From Rachicladosporium sp. CCFEE 5018 (taxonomy: Eukaryota; Ascomycota; Dothideomycetes; Cladosporiales; Cladosporiaceae), in the NCBI GenBank assembly GCA_002077045.2, contig KZ111166.1, positions 138,121 through 202,120 on the forward strand: a stretch of DNA of 64,000 nucleotides, given 5' to 3'. The notes beneath the pieces are model-generated. The model was given only the letters and a program-made list of their open reading frames with translations. It did no database searches and was not told where the DNA came from. The translations under genes and the position numbers were made by a program. Below, piece by piece: positions 32,804-42,994 of this stretch; the first letter of the stretch is position 1, and the number at the start of each line of letters is the position of its first letter.

Positions 32804-34777
32804 ATGAGGTACGGCACCATCGTTAACGATGTATCTACAGACCACAACACTAGCGACTCAGCGCGTCGGCTGTCGCACAGGCGGCGATCGAGCGTTGTGC
32901 CAACCGAGAAGCTCATGGCCATGAGACCATATAACGGCGACCACGAGGCTCTGATCGACTCGGACGATGATGACGCAAGTGTAGCTTCCGCACAAGCTGG
33001 TGTGAAACGGTTAGAGGTCATCGCATCGACATGGTCCAAGTCAAGTCTATATGTGGCCTACTTCGGCATCTGCATGCTGGCCTACGCCACTTCGCTGGAG
33101 GGCCAGACGACAGTGAATCTGACCATATACGCCACGAGCGCATTCTCGGCACATTCACTTGTTGCCACGGTCATGGTGGTTCAAGGCGTTGTACTCTCCG
33201 TGGTCAAGCCCCCAATGTCCAAGCTAGCAGACGTCTTTGGCCGCTTCGAAGCCTTCACGCTCTCAGTCTTCATCTTCTCGATAGGATACATACAGCAAGC
33301 CGCGTCACACAATGTGGAAACATATGCGGCCGCACAAATCTTCTACGCAGCGGGTAGCACAGGGCTACAGATCTTGATACAGATCTTCATCGCCGACACG
33401 AGCGATTTGGTGAACAGAGCCTTGTGCTCCACGCTACCTGCGATGCCGTTCCTGATCAACGTCTGGATCGGTGCTCCGCTGGCGGAGACTCTACTGCGGA
33501 GGGCGAGCTGGCGTTGGGGCTATGGCATCTGGGCTGTCATCTTGCCGATTGCGTACCTGCCACTCGCGCTGGCGCTATTCATCAATCAGCGCAAAGCAGC
33601 GGCAAAGGGCATCTTGCCACCATCGCCACTCCAAGGTCGTGGATACTGGCAGGCTATCAAGCACCTTTGGTCAGAACTTGACGTCTTTGGGCTTGTGCTG
33701 ATTTGCGCTGGCTTCTCACTGCTACTGATCCCACTGTCGCTCATCTCCGATGGCGACTGGAACAATCACGGTCTACTGGCCATGCTGGTCATCGGCGCGT
33801 TGTGCCTCGCAGTCTTCCCATTCTGGGAACGAAGCAAGACGTTCGCACCTCGCGCCTTCTTCCCTGGAAGCCTGTTCAAGAAGCGCACGGTCTTGGCTGG
33901 CTTTGCGATCTCTTTCTTCTACTTCATGACCTACTACCTCTCGGTGTATCCCTACTTCCAGTCTTATCTCCTAGTTGTCCAGTCGCAGTCCATCGCCTCT
34001 GCTGGTCAGATTGTGCAGATGTGGACTTTCGCCGCGACGATCACATCGATTCTCGTCTCGCTCGCCATTAAGTACACAAAGCACTACAAGTACTTCATCA
34101 CCACAGGTGCATGCATCAATTTACTCGGCCTCATCCTCATGCAGACCTTCCGCGTTGAAGGCGCCTCTGTTGCTGTGCTTGCAGGCACTACGGCGCTGGT
34201 CGGTGTTGGAGGAGGCATGCTGAACGTCCCGGCTCAGCTCGGTGTGCAGGCTTCGGCAAGCCACCAAGAAGTCGCAGCAGCTACCGCGATCTTTCTTACC
34301 TTCCTTGAGGTTGGTGGCGCCACTGGATCAGCCATCTCGGGCGCCATTTGGTCTGCAAACGTCCCACACAAGCTGGCTCTATACCTGCCAGTCGAGACAC
34401 AGGATCAAGCTACAGCGATCTACAAGAATATCACACTGGCTTCTTCCGAGTGGCAGATGGGTGATCCCACACGCGTGGCCATCAATCGAGCGTACGAGGA
34501 GACGATGTCAAAGACACTCTGGGTGGCGGTATGCGTTGCCGTCCCAGTGATACTACTCAGCTTCCTCATGGAGAACTACAAGCTAGACGAGATCGAGCAG
34601 CACGTCACTGGAGTCGTAATCGGAGTCGATACCGACACTGCACCAAGATCGAGAAGCGCAGGCCATGGAGCAAGCCTGCCGCGGAGAGTGTCAACGGACA
34701 GTGCGCTGGGTGAGTCGGAGCCCATGTTAAGCCCAGGGAGAAGTGCACAAGTGAGGCGAGGCAGTAAGGATTCTTGA
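32804..34777 (+). CDS. siderophore-iron transporter (MFS, SIT/ARN type)
   Basis: An intronless 657-residue frame; ATG at 32804 is the first in frame with a sensible context. SIT-type major facilitators import ferric siderophores across the plasma membrane. A ~80-residue polar N-terminus with an ALIDSDDDDA acidic stretch precedes the first helix. Family features include SLEGQTTVNLTIYATSAF, SVVKPPMSKLADVFGRFEAF, the AAQIFYAAGSTGLQILIQIFIADTSDL helix with NRALCSTLPAMPFLINVWIG split across loops, and WRWGYGIWAVILPI. About 14 hydrophobic segments follow, with a late extracellular loop around LPVETQDQA, the usual SIT layout. The cytosolic tail is Ser/Arg-rich. The paired GATA sites upstream suggest repression when iron is plentiful. 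Single copy here; intact. Confidence 0.92.
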   Translation: MRYGTIVNDVSTDHNTSDSARRLSHRRRSSVVPTEKLMAMRPYNGDHEALIDSDDDDASVASAQAGVKRLEVIASTWSKSSLYVAYFGICMLAYATSLEGQTTVNLTIYATSAFSAHSLVATVMVVQGVVLSVVKPPMSKLADVFGRFEAFTLSVFIFSIGYIQQAASHNVETYAAAQIFYAAGSTGLQILIQIFIADTSDLVNRALCSTLPAMPFLINVWIGAPLAETLLRRASWRWGYGIWAVILPIAYLPLALALFINQRKAAAKGILPPSPLQGRGYWQAIKHLWSELDVFGLVLICAGFSLLLIPLSLISDGDWNNHGLLAMLVIGALCLAVFPFWERSKTFAPRAFFPGSLFKKRTVLAGFAISFFYFMTYYLSVYPYFQSYLLVVQSQSIASAGQIVQMWTFAATITSILVSLAIKYTKHYKYFITTGACINLLGLILMQTFRVEGASVAVLAGTTALVGVGGGMLNVPAQLGVQASASHQEVAAATAIFLTFLEVGGATGSAISGAIWSANVPHKLALYLPVETQDQATAIYKNITLASSEWQMGDPTRVAINRAYEETMSKTLWVAVCVAVPVILLSFLMENYKLDEIEQHVTGVVIGVDTDTAPRSRSAGHGASLPRRVSTDSALGESEPMLSPGRSAQVRRGSKDS

Positions 34778-36124
34778 TGAATCAGATCTGCGTGGCACGG
34801 CCGTGGTCAGTGGCGCATATCAGCAATTGGATGAGGCGTTATGGACTGGAAACCTGAGGTACACGATGCATGATGGAATGATTGGATGCAAGAGCGTAGA
34901 TATGGGAGGCGTTACTGGCACATCTTGATACCCTATAAAGCGAACTGATCCTGTACACAATGACCTTACCTGCGCTGTAAGCTGCTCCACTAACCCTCCA
35001 TCTCCCTACGAAATCCAATGATCTGAGACGTCCACGCTCGTCTGGCGACGGCCGACGAAACCGTTGTTGTTGGATTGTGTCTTCTGGCTGCCCACGTACG
35101 AAACTTGCTTCACAAAGCAAGATCGGGTTGCACTGTATAGACAGCGGGCCAGGATTGAGGCCCGATATGCTCCAGTGTATCGTCTCGTCGTTTGGAAGTT
35201 CCATCGCGTGATGGTTATTGGCGAGGTGGTGAATTGTGCACCATTTGTGACCGACTTGGCCATCTGCAGCCAGTCTGAAAGTTTCGGTTTCCACAGCTTC
35301 GGCGTCAGATAGGAAGTCCGTAGGCTGCTTGTTTGGAAGTTCTATGGCCCTGTTGGCCGTCATCGAAGGTCGTATCGGCTCACACTCGCACAACGTGGTA
35401 GCTTCGTAGTCCTTCGCTAGGGGCTGGCTTGAGTTTGGAGAGCATCCTTGCACGGTGAGAGGCTTCAGACATATTGAAGTTGTCCTCCCTGGGAGCAAGG
35501 GGAAGAGTCATGGCGAGGACTTCTAGTGGTAGAGATGTCGTTGAGCTCGAAGCGGATGAGCTGCAGCTTGATGATCGGGAGGCGCTAGTTGAGTTGGCCG
35601 AGCTGGTGGAGGACTTGCGGAAGAAAGGCATCTTGTGTGTCTTGGATTGGAGATGACTGGATTTCTCTGTGTAACTGCAGTGGACGAGGGTTCGGATTTT
35701 GGTAATATTGTGCTCAGATTATGGTCTTGGGTTGTTCGGATTGATGAATTGATGGGAGTCAACAACAGGAAATGTCGCGAGTACTTATCTTGTTCGCCAT
35801 GAGCAATCAGGCTTCCACATGAGGTCACAATCGATGGTATCACGTCAATCTGGACTCTTAACACCGAGCGCAACTAATTACTTACGTCCGCTGGCCCAGT
35901 TGGGAAGCCAGTGCGATGCGAGGACGGAAGGCGCGGGTTTTGCGAGTTGTTCCTTCCGTTAGCGTTTGCGGCATGGTCTGTGCTCGTGGAGTTAACGCAG
36001 GAGACCGGACTCGGCCGACTTTGTGCCCGAAAATATGAACGAGTATCGACTGCAATGGGGAAAAGTCATCGTTGAAGCCAGGAAAGGTGAATTTGAGCTG
36101 CTGGCTTGGTATTGATGGTCCGAG
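34778..36124. other. 1.35 kb without a clear gene
   Basis: A 219-codon minus frame (34839-35498) and an 83-codon minus frame (35380-35631; LEVLAMTLPLAPREDNFNM) are open, but I see no domain or splice support. The second has a serine run followed by a more protein-like part and might be a small gene or a remnant. Confidence 0.35.
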
Positions 36125-36706
36125 ATGGCCTGCATGATCCCATCCGACCTCCCTGCATGGAGAGACAAGCTTTTTCTACATCGGCCCAAGCCCATTGACT
36201 CTAGATCCGCAGACCTCCGAAACATACTGGCCTTGGATCTCAAATGTCTGGGGCCATATCAGCGCGAACGCACTGAAATATGGCAGTTTCAGTCATGCGT
36301 ACACATGTCGATGTACGATCTGGGGACGCAGACCCGAAAAGAGAAAGGACTTCGCAACAGAATTACCACACGGCATCCATGTGCTGCCAGTGTTCGCGTC
36401 AACGTCGATCGAACGGGCACAACGGTACTACTGACACGCTTGGGCGAGCCACACCCTCACGATCTGCTCTTCATGGACCAGCGTGGTCTGCATGACGGCC
36501 TGAAATTGATGATCGAGCATCTGGCGCCTGTCTTGAAGTCGACTAGGGCCATCAAGGACGAACTGCTTAAAGGCCCAGACAAGCATTCATATGCTCTTGC
36601 AGGAGCTGAAAATGTGACACTGGGCCGCATAAGGTACGCTGCCATGGACACACTGTTCTCCGACAGGGCGCAGGAGCCACGCGCTCTCCAAGGTGCAGAC
36701 TGGTGA
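36125..36706 (+). CDS. unidentified 193-aa ORF
   Basis: Open from ATG at 36125 to a TGA after LQGADW. A hydrophilic sequence with an internal part (TGTTVLLTRLGEPHPHDLL, then DGLKLMIEHLAPVLKSTRA) that looks like a conserved DNA-binding or transposase-type N-terminal region, but I cannot name it. Immediately after, a different frame continues with an acidic Ser-rich stretch (GEDESMHDSNAGDGDES) and runs into the reductase pseudogene, so this may itself be a truncated piece. Function unknown. Confidence 0.4.
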   Translation: MACMIPSDLPAWRDKLFLHRPKPIDSRSADLRNILALDLKCLGPYQRERTEIWQFQSCVHMSMYDLGTQTRKEKGLRNRITTRHPCAASVRVNVDRTGTTVLLTRLGEPHPHDLLFMDQRGLHDGLKLMIEHLAPVLKSTRAIKDELLKGPDKHSYALAGAENVTLGRIRYAAMDTLFSDRAQEPRALQGADW

Positions 36707-36879
36707 TGACGCAGACGCCGGTGAGGACGAAAGTATGCATGACAGTAATGCTGGCGATGGTGACGAGTCGATTGTTGAGAACGATCTAGAATCTACGTCG
36801 TTCGAGGTCTCAGAAAGCTTCACATCGAGCTCATCGACGGGTGTGATCGAGACAGAGTTGGCAAGTATGCAGCAGACGG

Positions 36880-38131
36880 TTTCATCGAGGAGTATCATCC
36901 ATGGCTTGCCATCGCTTCCTCCTGAAGCCGTTGGACTGACAGCATTCCTCACCGGCGCAAATGGGATCAGTGGCCATTACATGCTGCGCGTATTGGGACG
37001 GAACCTGTAGCGACGGAAGAAGGTCTACTGCCTCTTGCGGCGTCCACCACGTGGCTCTAGTGGCTTGCCTCCAAATGTTGAACACATCTCTGTCGACGTT
37101 CTCGCGCAACCTGATGAGATCGCCGCTGTTCTGAAAGCAAGAAGGGTCACAGCCGACCACATCTTCTTCTTCTCATACGTTCACCCAAATTTGAACCTTA
37201 GTCGTGATCCTTGGACCACCGCACAAAAGTCATATACATTAACAGTACTTTTTTACCCAGTTTCCTCACAGCCCTTCCCATTGCCTCCATTACTCCAAAA
37301 CGCATCCTGCTACAACCTGGCGCCAAGACCTACGGCGTTCACCTTGGTCCCACTAAGCGTCCCCAAGAGGAGTCCGACCCCCGGGTGCTGCTTGAACCGA
37401 ACTTCTAATACGCTCAGAGTGATGTTCTCTCAGCCTTTTGCGAAGAGACAGGCTGCGCAAGCAACGTCTGCATCCTGGGTCCCATCACTGGTGCTGTGCC
37501 CGATGCAGCAATGAATTATGCATACCCCCTTGCGATTTATGCTGCCGTATGTGCGAAGCTAGGCGAGCCTATGATGTTTCCTGGTGACGTGACAACGTGG
37601 CGATCGCCGCAAAGCACGAGTTATGCGCTATTGAATGCATACATGGAAGAGTGGGCTGTCTTAGCCGCTCCGCCAGGTGAACGATTCAACACATGCGATG
37701 GCAGCTCTTTCACATGGGAATCCGCTTGGCCGGTTGTGTCCAAGTGGTATGGCGCCCAAAGCATTGGGCCATGGGATGGAGATCAGTATCATGTGCAAGA
37801 GACGAGGTTCAACCCGCGTGGCTATGGCGGCAAAGGAGTCATGAGAAGGAAGTTCGCGATGGTCAGCTGAGCTGCGAGACCCGAAGTCAAGAAAGCTTGG
37901 GCTTCGTTAGCTAGGGGGCATAGGCTGAAGGCGTTCCCAGCCGACGGGGACGTCACTCGGATCTTCGATTTCTTGGACGGAACGCTTGTGAGGACTGCAC
38001 TGATCATGCTGAGTATGGACGTAAGTCGAAAGCTGGGATGGCATAGGTTTGTGGACTCGAAAGAGGCACTACTCGAGACGTTCCGGGACCTGGCAAGATT
38101 GAAGATGGTTCCCCAAATTATTGATGGTTGA
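36880..38131 (+). pseudogene. PRISE-type short-chain reductase, decayed
   Basis: The translation follows the progesterone-5-beta-reductase/iridoid-synthase-like SDR family almost end to end: IHGLPSLPPEAVGLTAFLTG with the ANGISGHYMLRVL nucleotide-binding start, VYCLLRRPP, VEHISVDVL, HIFFFSYV, ITPKRILLQPGAKTYGVHLG, GPITGAVPDAAMN, YMEEWAVLAA, ETRFNPRGYGGKG, FLDGTLVRTA and SRKLGWHRFVDS. Three in-frame stops break it: TAG at 37008-37010 and TGA at 37868-37870, each where the family has Trp, and TAA at 37406-37408 at the first Tyr of the catalytic NFYY motif. A frameshift lies near 37240. It cannot encode an active enzyme. Confidence 0.9.
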
Positions 38132-38186
38132 GACGCCCAGTTATGCGGCGATCGGAGTGATCAAGGAGCGCTAAGTCTGTGTGCAG

Positions 38187-38762
38187 CTACACCTTCGCAT
38201 CGAACAGGTTCTGCCACTGCTGGAATTCGACGGCTGCCTTGCCATCCGCGATGAGCACTATTCGGTCGCCTACCACGCTGCCAGCGTCAACGCCTTGCAA
38301 ATGCTCCATTGCATTGCTGAGCAGAAACCGTCTTTCATCTGGCAAGATGACATCCTGGAAATATCGCTTGCCTACGGTGCTAGATGCAAACCATTCTCCG
38401 AAGTCAAAATCGATGGGAAATAGCATCTCGGCCACTGCATCCCATTGTTCGAGATCTATGGTCTGACTGTACTTCTCGCGAACTGCGTCGTTCGCCCACC
38501 GGAGTGGCTTGTGGATCTGGCCTTGCGTCAGCGCTTGCATCTTGCGGAGCGACTACCAGTAATGCCTCACTTGTGCGTAGTACTTCACACCCATTGCAAA
38601 GCACCATGGCAGAGCGACTGGCCCGTGGTGATCGACGTAGTACTGCTTGAAGGCTTCGTGTGACATGCCAGCACGGCGCTTCAGCAGCCCCTGACCGATC
38701 TTGCCATTAGACGAACGGTTAGTTGTGGAGACCTCCGAATCGTTCAGTTCGAGAGTCGCCAT
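38187..38762 (-). CDS. EthD-domain protein
   Basis: Two exons (38571-38762, 38187-38516; 54-nt intron with GTGAGG donor, GCTGAC branch-like site and CAG) give 173 residues. EthD-domain proteins are small dimeric alpha/beta-barrel proteins; in fungi some act in polyketide tailoring, others are unassigned. Visible are KIGQGLLKRRAGMSHEAFKQ with YYVDHHGPVALPWC (the HxP helix of the family), then WDAVAEMLFPIDFDFGEWFA and DERRFLLSNAMEHL. Reading through the intron would hit a stop, so splicing is required. It lies tail to tail with the reductase pseudogene, so the two may be leftovers of one metabolic locus; that is inference. Confidence 0.8.
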
Positions 38763-39320
38763 GGCTCCTCACAGGATTTGGTGAAGACTAGAGGAGCGGC
38801 GAAGAGGGTGCCATCGTTAATGGCAACAGGTCACTTGTCACCAATGATTCTATGCACGCACTTGGCAATCTCACCTGCATCTGAGGTAAGCAGAATATAT
38901 TGCTGCATAGACGATTGTATCTTTTCGCATTCGTTCTGTTACGCGGCTCTGATACATGCAGCTTGGAATGGAGGTATCCTGGCAACATATGAGGCTATTG
39001 TTTTGTGGTAGTCTGATCGATCGTGATCAAGGCTTTACACTCGGTGTTAAATCTCGGGTAGAGCAGCCGAGGAGCTCTCTCCTAGACGATAATGGTAGCT
39101 TAAGGCGAACCTGGCCTCTACGGATCGCAGACCCATCGGATCACAGATGGTGTAACCATCATTCAGATCTACCGCGACTACATCCGCAGTCGCCTGCAGA
39201 GAGGCAGATCTGCACCGCGCCTGGACAAGTACGGGTAAGCCTTGTGGAAATGATCGAGGCGTTGTAGCCTGTCATGTACCGCAGCAAGGTTCAGCACGTG
39301 CTAGACTTGGCAGACGTCGT
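38763..39320. other. single-copy spacer up to the copy B junction
   Basis: No gene supported. Near 39240 there is a CTTGTGGAAATGATCGAG stretch that weakly resembles the ankyrin sequence at the junction 80 nt further on. The duplication starts at 39321. Confidence 0.4.
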
Positions 39321-39473
39321 GGGCTTGTGGAAGTAGTGGAGCTGTTACTAGCATACGGAGCAGATCGAGGGGCAAGGAACCAGGACTGGAAGACAGCAAG
39401 CGAGATAGCCGCAGGTGCAGGAAGCGAAGCGTGTGTAGAGGCTTTGCGGAAGAGGCGGGCACGACGAGATTGA
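39321..39473 (+). pseudogene. ankyrin gene 3' fragment, copy B
   Basis: The last 50 codons of the ankyrin gene (GLVEVVELLLAYGADRG to RKRRARRD and TGA) with one substitution (VETL to VEAL). It has no start, upstream repeats or promoter, and is a by-product of the duplication breakpoint. Confidence 0.92.
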
Positions 39474-39858
39474 CGTGCTGATCCAGCGCTGCTTTGGTTC
39501 GCCGTGACCTGTATATGTAGCAATGTAACAAGAGCACTAGCCAGAGATGACCACCACTCAATCATGTGCAGCATCATTCGTGATCTTCATTTGAGATCAT
39601 ATGTTGGTGATTAGACTTTCGGCAGTCTGGCTGACTGCCGGCAGGGATCCATGACCGTGACAGCACTCCCCACAGATCGTCACTTACACGGGCATTCACT
39701 ACAGTCGCGTCGCTTTATGAATAACTCCTTCACTTCGCCTCTGCATTCCTCATGAACTATAGACTACCATCCGACCGATCGATAGCGCGGGTGCAGTTGA
39801 CTAGGTAGACCACATTGACCTACCCACCACCCCAGTCTCCTCCGCTACAGCATCGATC
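39474..39858. promoter_or_regulatory. TAF7 upstream region, copy B
   Basis: Counterpart of 10413-10796 with scattered substitutions; the final ~70 nt before the ATG are almost unchanged. It shows that the whole TAF7 upstream region was carried along in the duplication. Confidence 0.4.
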
Positions 39859-41493
39859 ATGAGCCTCAAGATCAAGATCGGCGGCGGTGGAAGTGGCAGC
39901 GCGAGTGGACAGCCTCCTACTCCTGCAGCGGCAACACCATCAAGCGGCGGCGGATTCAAGCTCAAGTTCTCAAGGCCCGCCCAGTCTCCCGCGCCTTCTC
40001 ATGATTTAGCACTCGACCAGGGCAATGTTGACGGCGCGAAAAAGAAGCGCAACTATGCGCGCAAAGACAGGGATTCAGACTCAAAGAAGCGCCAAGCGGA
40101 CGACGACAGCATCTCACCCGCCCCAAAGCGTCCCGCAAATAAGACTCTTGAGCGAAAGCCTTCCCTCCTGATCAAGCTGCCCCACAAGGCAGCACCTCCA
40201 GCAGCACCTGCACCCGCTAAGACGAAGATTAGCTTGAAGAAGAAAGTGTCGCAGGCTCCAAAGCAGATCCTCAGGTCACTGCATGTTCGGGGCCAGGCGC
40301 CGGAGCGGATACCGGGAAACGCGTACGACAGTGAAGACAGCGAGAGGGAGAAGGATCCGTCGATCGAGCAGCATCTCGTCTTGCGCATGCAGCCGGGTGA
40401 AGACTGCGACTACCTACGCAATGCGATCAACGAGCGGAAGATTGGCATACCACTGGCAGACGGAGGCGCAGACGCGATGATCAGGTTCATAGACCGCGAC
40501 TTCAGGCGCGCGGTCATCACTATCAAGGGTAGGATGTACGCGGCGGCGATGGTCGATCTCCCGAATATCGTCGAGACGATGAAGAGCTGGGACAGGAAGG
40601 CGTTCTACAAGGTGTCGGATCTCAGCCAGATGCTGCTCGTACTCGGTCGTTGCAGCGACGATCACGAGGCTAAGAGCATGCCACTGCCTGCGCGTGTAGT
40701 TGATCCAACGACGATGCAGTTCGCACACGGTCTTACGCCACCCATGCACTGGGTTCGCAAACGACGGTTCCGCAAGCGACTGAGCTACAGAGACACCGCG
40801 AACGTGGAAGAGGAAGTCAACAAGCTCATTGCGGATGACGACAGGGCGCTCGCAGACGGCGGCTCCACGAGCTTCGAGATGATTAGTCGTGAATCGCTGG
40901 AGCGTTCCGCGGAGCCTGAAAACAGTCAACTCTACGATGACGAAGATGACGCCGAAGGTGAAGCCATGTCTACAATCGAGACTGGCAATGCTGAAGACAC
41001 AGAGCAGTACGAAGAGGAAGAGGAGATGGGCGAAGAAGACATGGACAGGCTCTTCGACGCAGACCAGGAAGTCACGACCGTCACGACACCTCAAGCCATC
41101 ACCGCCACCCCACAACAGCTCCAATCCACAGTCACCTCACCAAATGGCAACGAGACGCCCACCACAGCCCCCACGCCTCTTGACGCCAATTCCCCGGTCG
41201 AAACTCTCGCCCAATCCAGCGGCGATGACGATGATGACGACGACGACGAGTACTCTTCCGACGAGGAGTCCATCGTTGATGAAGATGCGGTGGCGCGTGC
41301 TGCAGAGCGCGCACAGCAGATGGAGGAGATTCACGATCTGGAGAAGGAAGTTGAGCTGCAGAAGCAGAGGATTGCGGCGCAAAAGAATCAGCTTTTGAGG
41401 GATAAGATGGGACGGCAGTTGGCGAGTTTGGAGGAGGATTTGAGGATTAAGAGGGAGGGGTTGGGGATTGGGGAGGAGGAGGTTGAGGGATGA
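39859..41493 (+). CDS. TAF7: TFIID subunit 7 (TAF7), copy B
   Basis: 544 residues, intronless. The TAFII55 core (about 155-340) is identical to copy A. Differences lie in the disordered N-terminus (HDPVV to HDLAL, HVPAK to APAPAK) and the acidic tail, where a GAT/GAC run is longer (eight Asp, against five in copy A) and the C-terminus is EEEVEG. Conservation of the core with drift only in low-complexity parts argues that both copies are under purifying selection and may both be expressed. Confidence 0.93.
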   Translation: MSLKIKIGGGGSGSASGQPPTPAAATPSSGGGFKLKFSRPAQSPAPSHDLALDQGNVDGAKKKRNYARKDRDSDSKKRQADDDSISPAPKRPANKTLERKPSLLIKLPHKAAPPAAPAPAKTKISLKKKVSQAPKQILRSLHVRGQAPERIPGNAYDSEDSEREKDPSIEQHLVLRMQPGEDCDYLRNAINERKIGIPLADGGADAMIRFIDRDFRRAVITIKGRMYAAAMVDLPNIVETMKSWDRKAFYKVSDLSQMLLVLGRCSDDHEAKSMPLPARVVDPTTMQFAHGLTPPMHWVRKRRFRKRLSYRDTANVEEEVNKLIADDDRALADGGSTSFEMISRESLERSAEPENSQLYDDEDDAEGEAMSTIETGNAEDTEQYEEEEEMGEEDMDRLFDADQEVTTVTTPQAITATPQQLQSTVTSPNGNETPTTAPTPLDANSPVETLAQSSGDDDDDDDDEYSSDEESIVDEDAVARAAERAQQMEEIHDLEKEVELQKQRIAAQKNQLLRDKMGRQLASLEEDLRIKREGLGIGEEEVEG

Positions 41494-41617
41494 TTACTTG
41501 GAGGATGGTCCCAGTATAGTCTACCTCAAATGATAGCCTGAGCGCTAGACATACTGAATCAACAGGCCACGAGCGCTCACTCCTGAACGGAAGGCTGTTG
41601 CAAGCAAGTTCAAACGG

Positions 41618-42994
41618 CTACAAAGTCGACTTCCACCCTCCCTCTGCTTCGAACACCTTCCCAACACTCTTGCTCACGGCGAGCAAATGTCTATCGCGAT
41701 AACGTGGCGCTACTAGCGAGACGCCAACGGGCATGCCGTGACTTCCTGCAAAGCCAGGTACATTCACAACAGGAGTGTGTAGCGCCTACACATGAGTCAG
41801 CTCTCATCTCATATATCCTCTCGCAATGCTGCCACTTATCGTCCACATCGTACAAAACGCCGCACTCCCCATACACCCAATCCCTTCGGGCGCCTCATCA
41901 GGCACACTTGGCGTGATCACCGCCGCGTATCGCCCCAGGATCTCGTCCACGACCGGCCTTGCAACCGCAATACGATCAAAAGCTTCGAGCTGAGCTTTCC
42001 TGGTGATCTTTTCCGAGTTCTCCACGTGTCCCACGAGATGTGAGGAGATCTGGGATCTGTCAACTGTGTACTCGGGTAAGAAAGCGGTGCGTCCATCGGA
42101 CGAGAGGACTGTGGCGTGCCATTTGGGGAGATCGTCCAGGGAAGAGGGCATGGACAGCTCGGTGACTTCAGCACCGTGGGCGCGGAGGAGATCTACGGCT
42201 TTGGAGAGGGCTGCTTCGCCGCCGGAGCCGATCTTGGGCCAGACGACGGTTTTGAGGATGGCGAATTTGGCGCCTTTGAGCTCGAAGGCACTGGTCGGCG
42301 GTGGAGTGTCGTCGTGGATGGCGAAGACGTCCGCGAGAAGCTCGAGATCGGCCACAGAGCGTCCGTACCAGCCTAGAGTATCGAGGATGAGGGAGTAGAC
42401 TCTCTGACCTTCACGTGTCACAGAACCCCAGGTCGGTTTGAAAGCGAAAATGCCGTTGTAGGAGCCTGGCCGAATGACGGAACCGCCTGTCTGCGTGCCT
42501 AGGGCTATGGGAGCTTGGAAGTCGGCTACGACTGCGCCTGACCCGGAAGATGAGCCGCCTGGTGTTCGGTTGGGGTCGTGAGGGTTGTGCGTCTTGGAGC
42601 CGATGGTCGTAGCTGCGAACTCGGTCGTGACTGTCTTGCCTATGATCAGGGCGCCTGAAGCTCGAAGGATTTGAACTGAGCCTGCGTCTAGAGATGGATG
42701 GTTGGAGGTGTAAAGAGGCCAGTTGAATTGAGTCGGCATGTCTTTAGTGAAGATCACATCCTTCACGGCTATGGCCACTCCATGGAGTGGTCCTCGTTGG
42801 TCCGGTGGAACGGCGTCAAGTGCTTTAGCTTGGGAGAGAACGTAGTCAACGTCGAGATGGGCCCAGGCTTGTACTGCTTCGTCGCGTGCGTTGATGCGGG
42901 CGAGAAGAGAACGGACGTAGGTCTCGACTAAGACGTCGCCCGACTTGATCACCGCTTGGGCATCCGGAGCGGTCAATCTGTAGAGTTCTGACAT
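41618..42994 (-). CDS. amidase-signature enzyme, copy B, with damaged splice donor
   Basis: The main frame (41804-42994) starts MSELYRLTAPDAQ and includes the Ser-cisSer-Lys elements of the amidase family: Lys in GVAIAVKDVIF (about 78), the Ser-rich GGSSSGSGA (146-154), and the nucleophile Ser in TQTGGSVIRP (about 172). These enzymes hydrolyse amides; the substrate is unknown. The C-terminal exon (41618-41785, ALHTPVVNVPGFAG to WKSTL) is preserved, but the donor expected at 41839 reads ATAAGT instead of the GTAAGT seen in copy A. If unspliced, the protein stops after ISGSIARGYMR at 396 residues, about 45 short. Either the copy is failing or an alternative donor is used. Confidence 0.8.

Noticed and set aside
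34839..35498. 219-codon minus-strand ORF after the siderophore transporter
   Set aside because: No domain, unusual composition, and no comparison copy to test it; noted only as unassigned.
36880..38131. Repeat-induced point mutation as the cause of the reductase stops
   Set aside because: Only one of the two Trp-to-stop changes fits the CpA context on the opposite strand, and the TAA is not explained by a transition. The sequence is also single copy here.
38517..38570. Premature stop splitting the EthD gene
   Set aside because: A 54-nt intron with GTGAGG donor, branch-like GCTGAC and CAG acceptor removes the stop and joins the two halves in frame.
32804..38762. Siderophore or polyketide biosynthetic gene cluster
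   Set aside because: A transporter, a dead reductase and an EthD protein occur together, but no NRPS, PKS or N-hydroxylase gene is present in the window.
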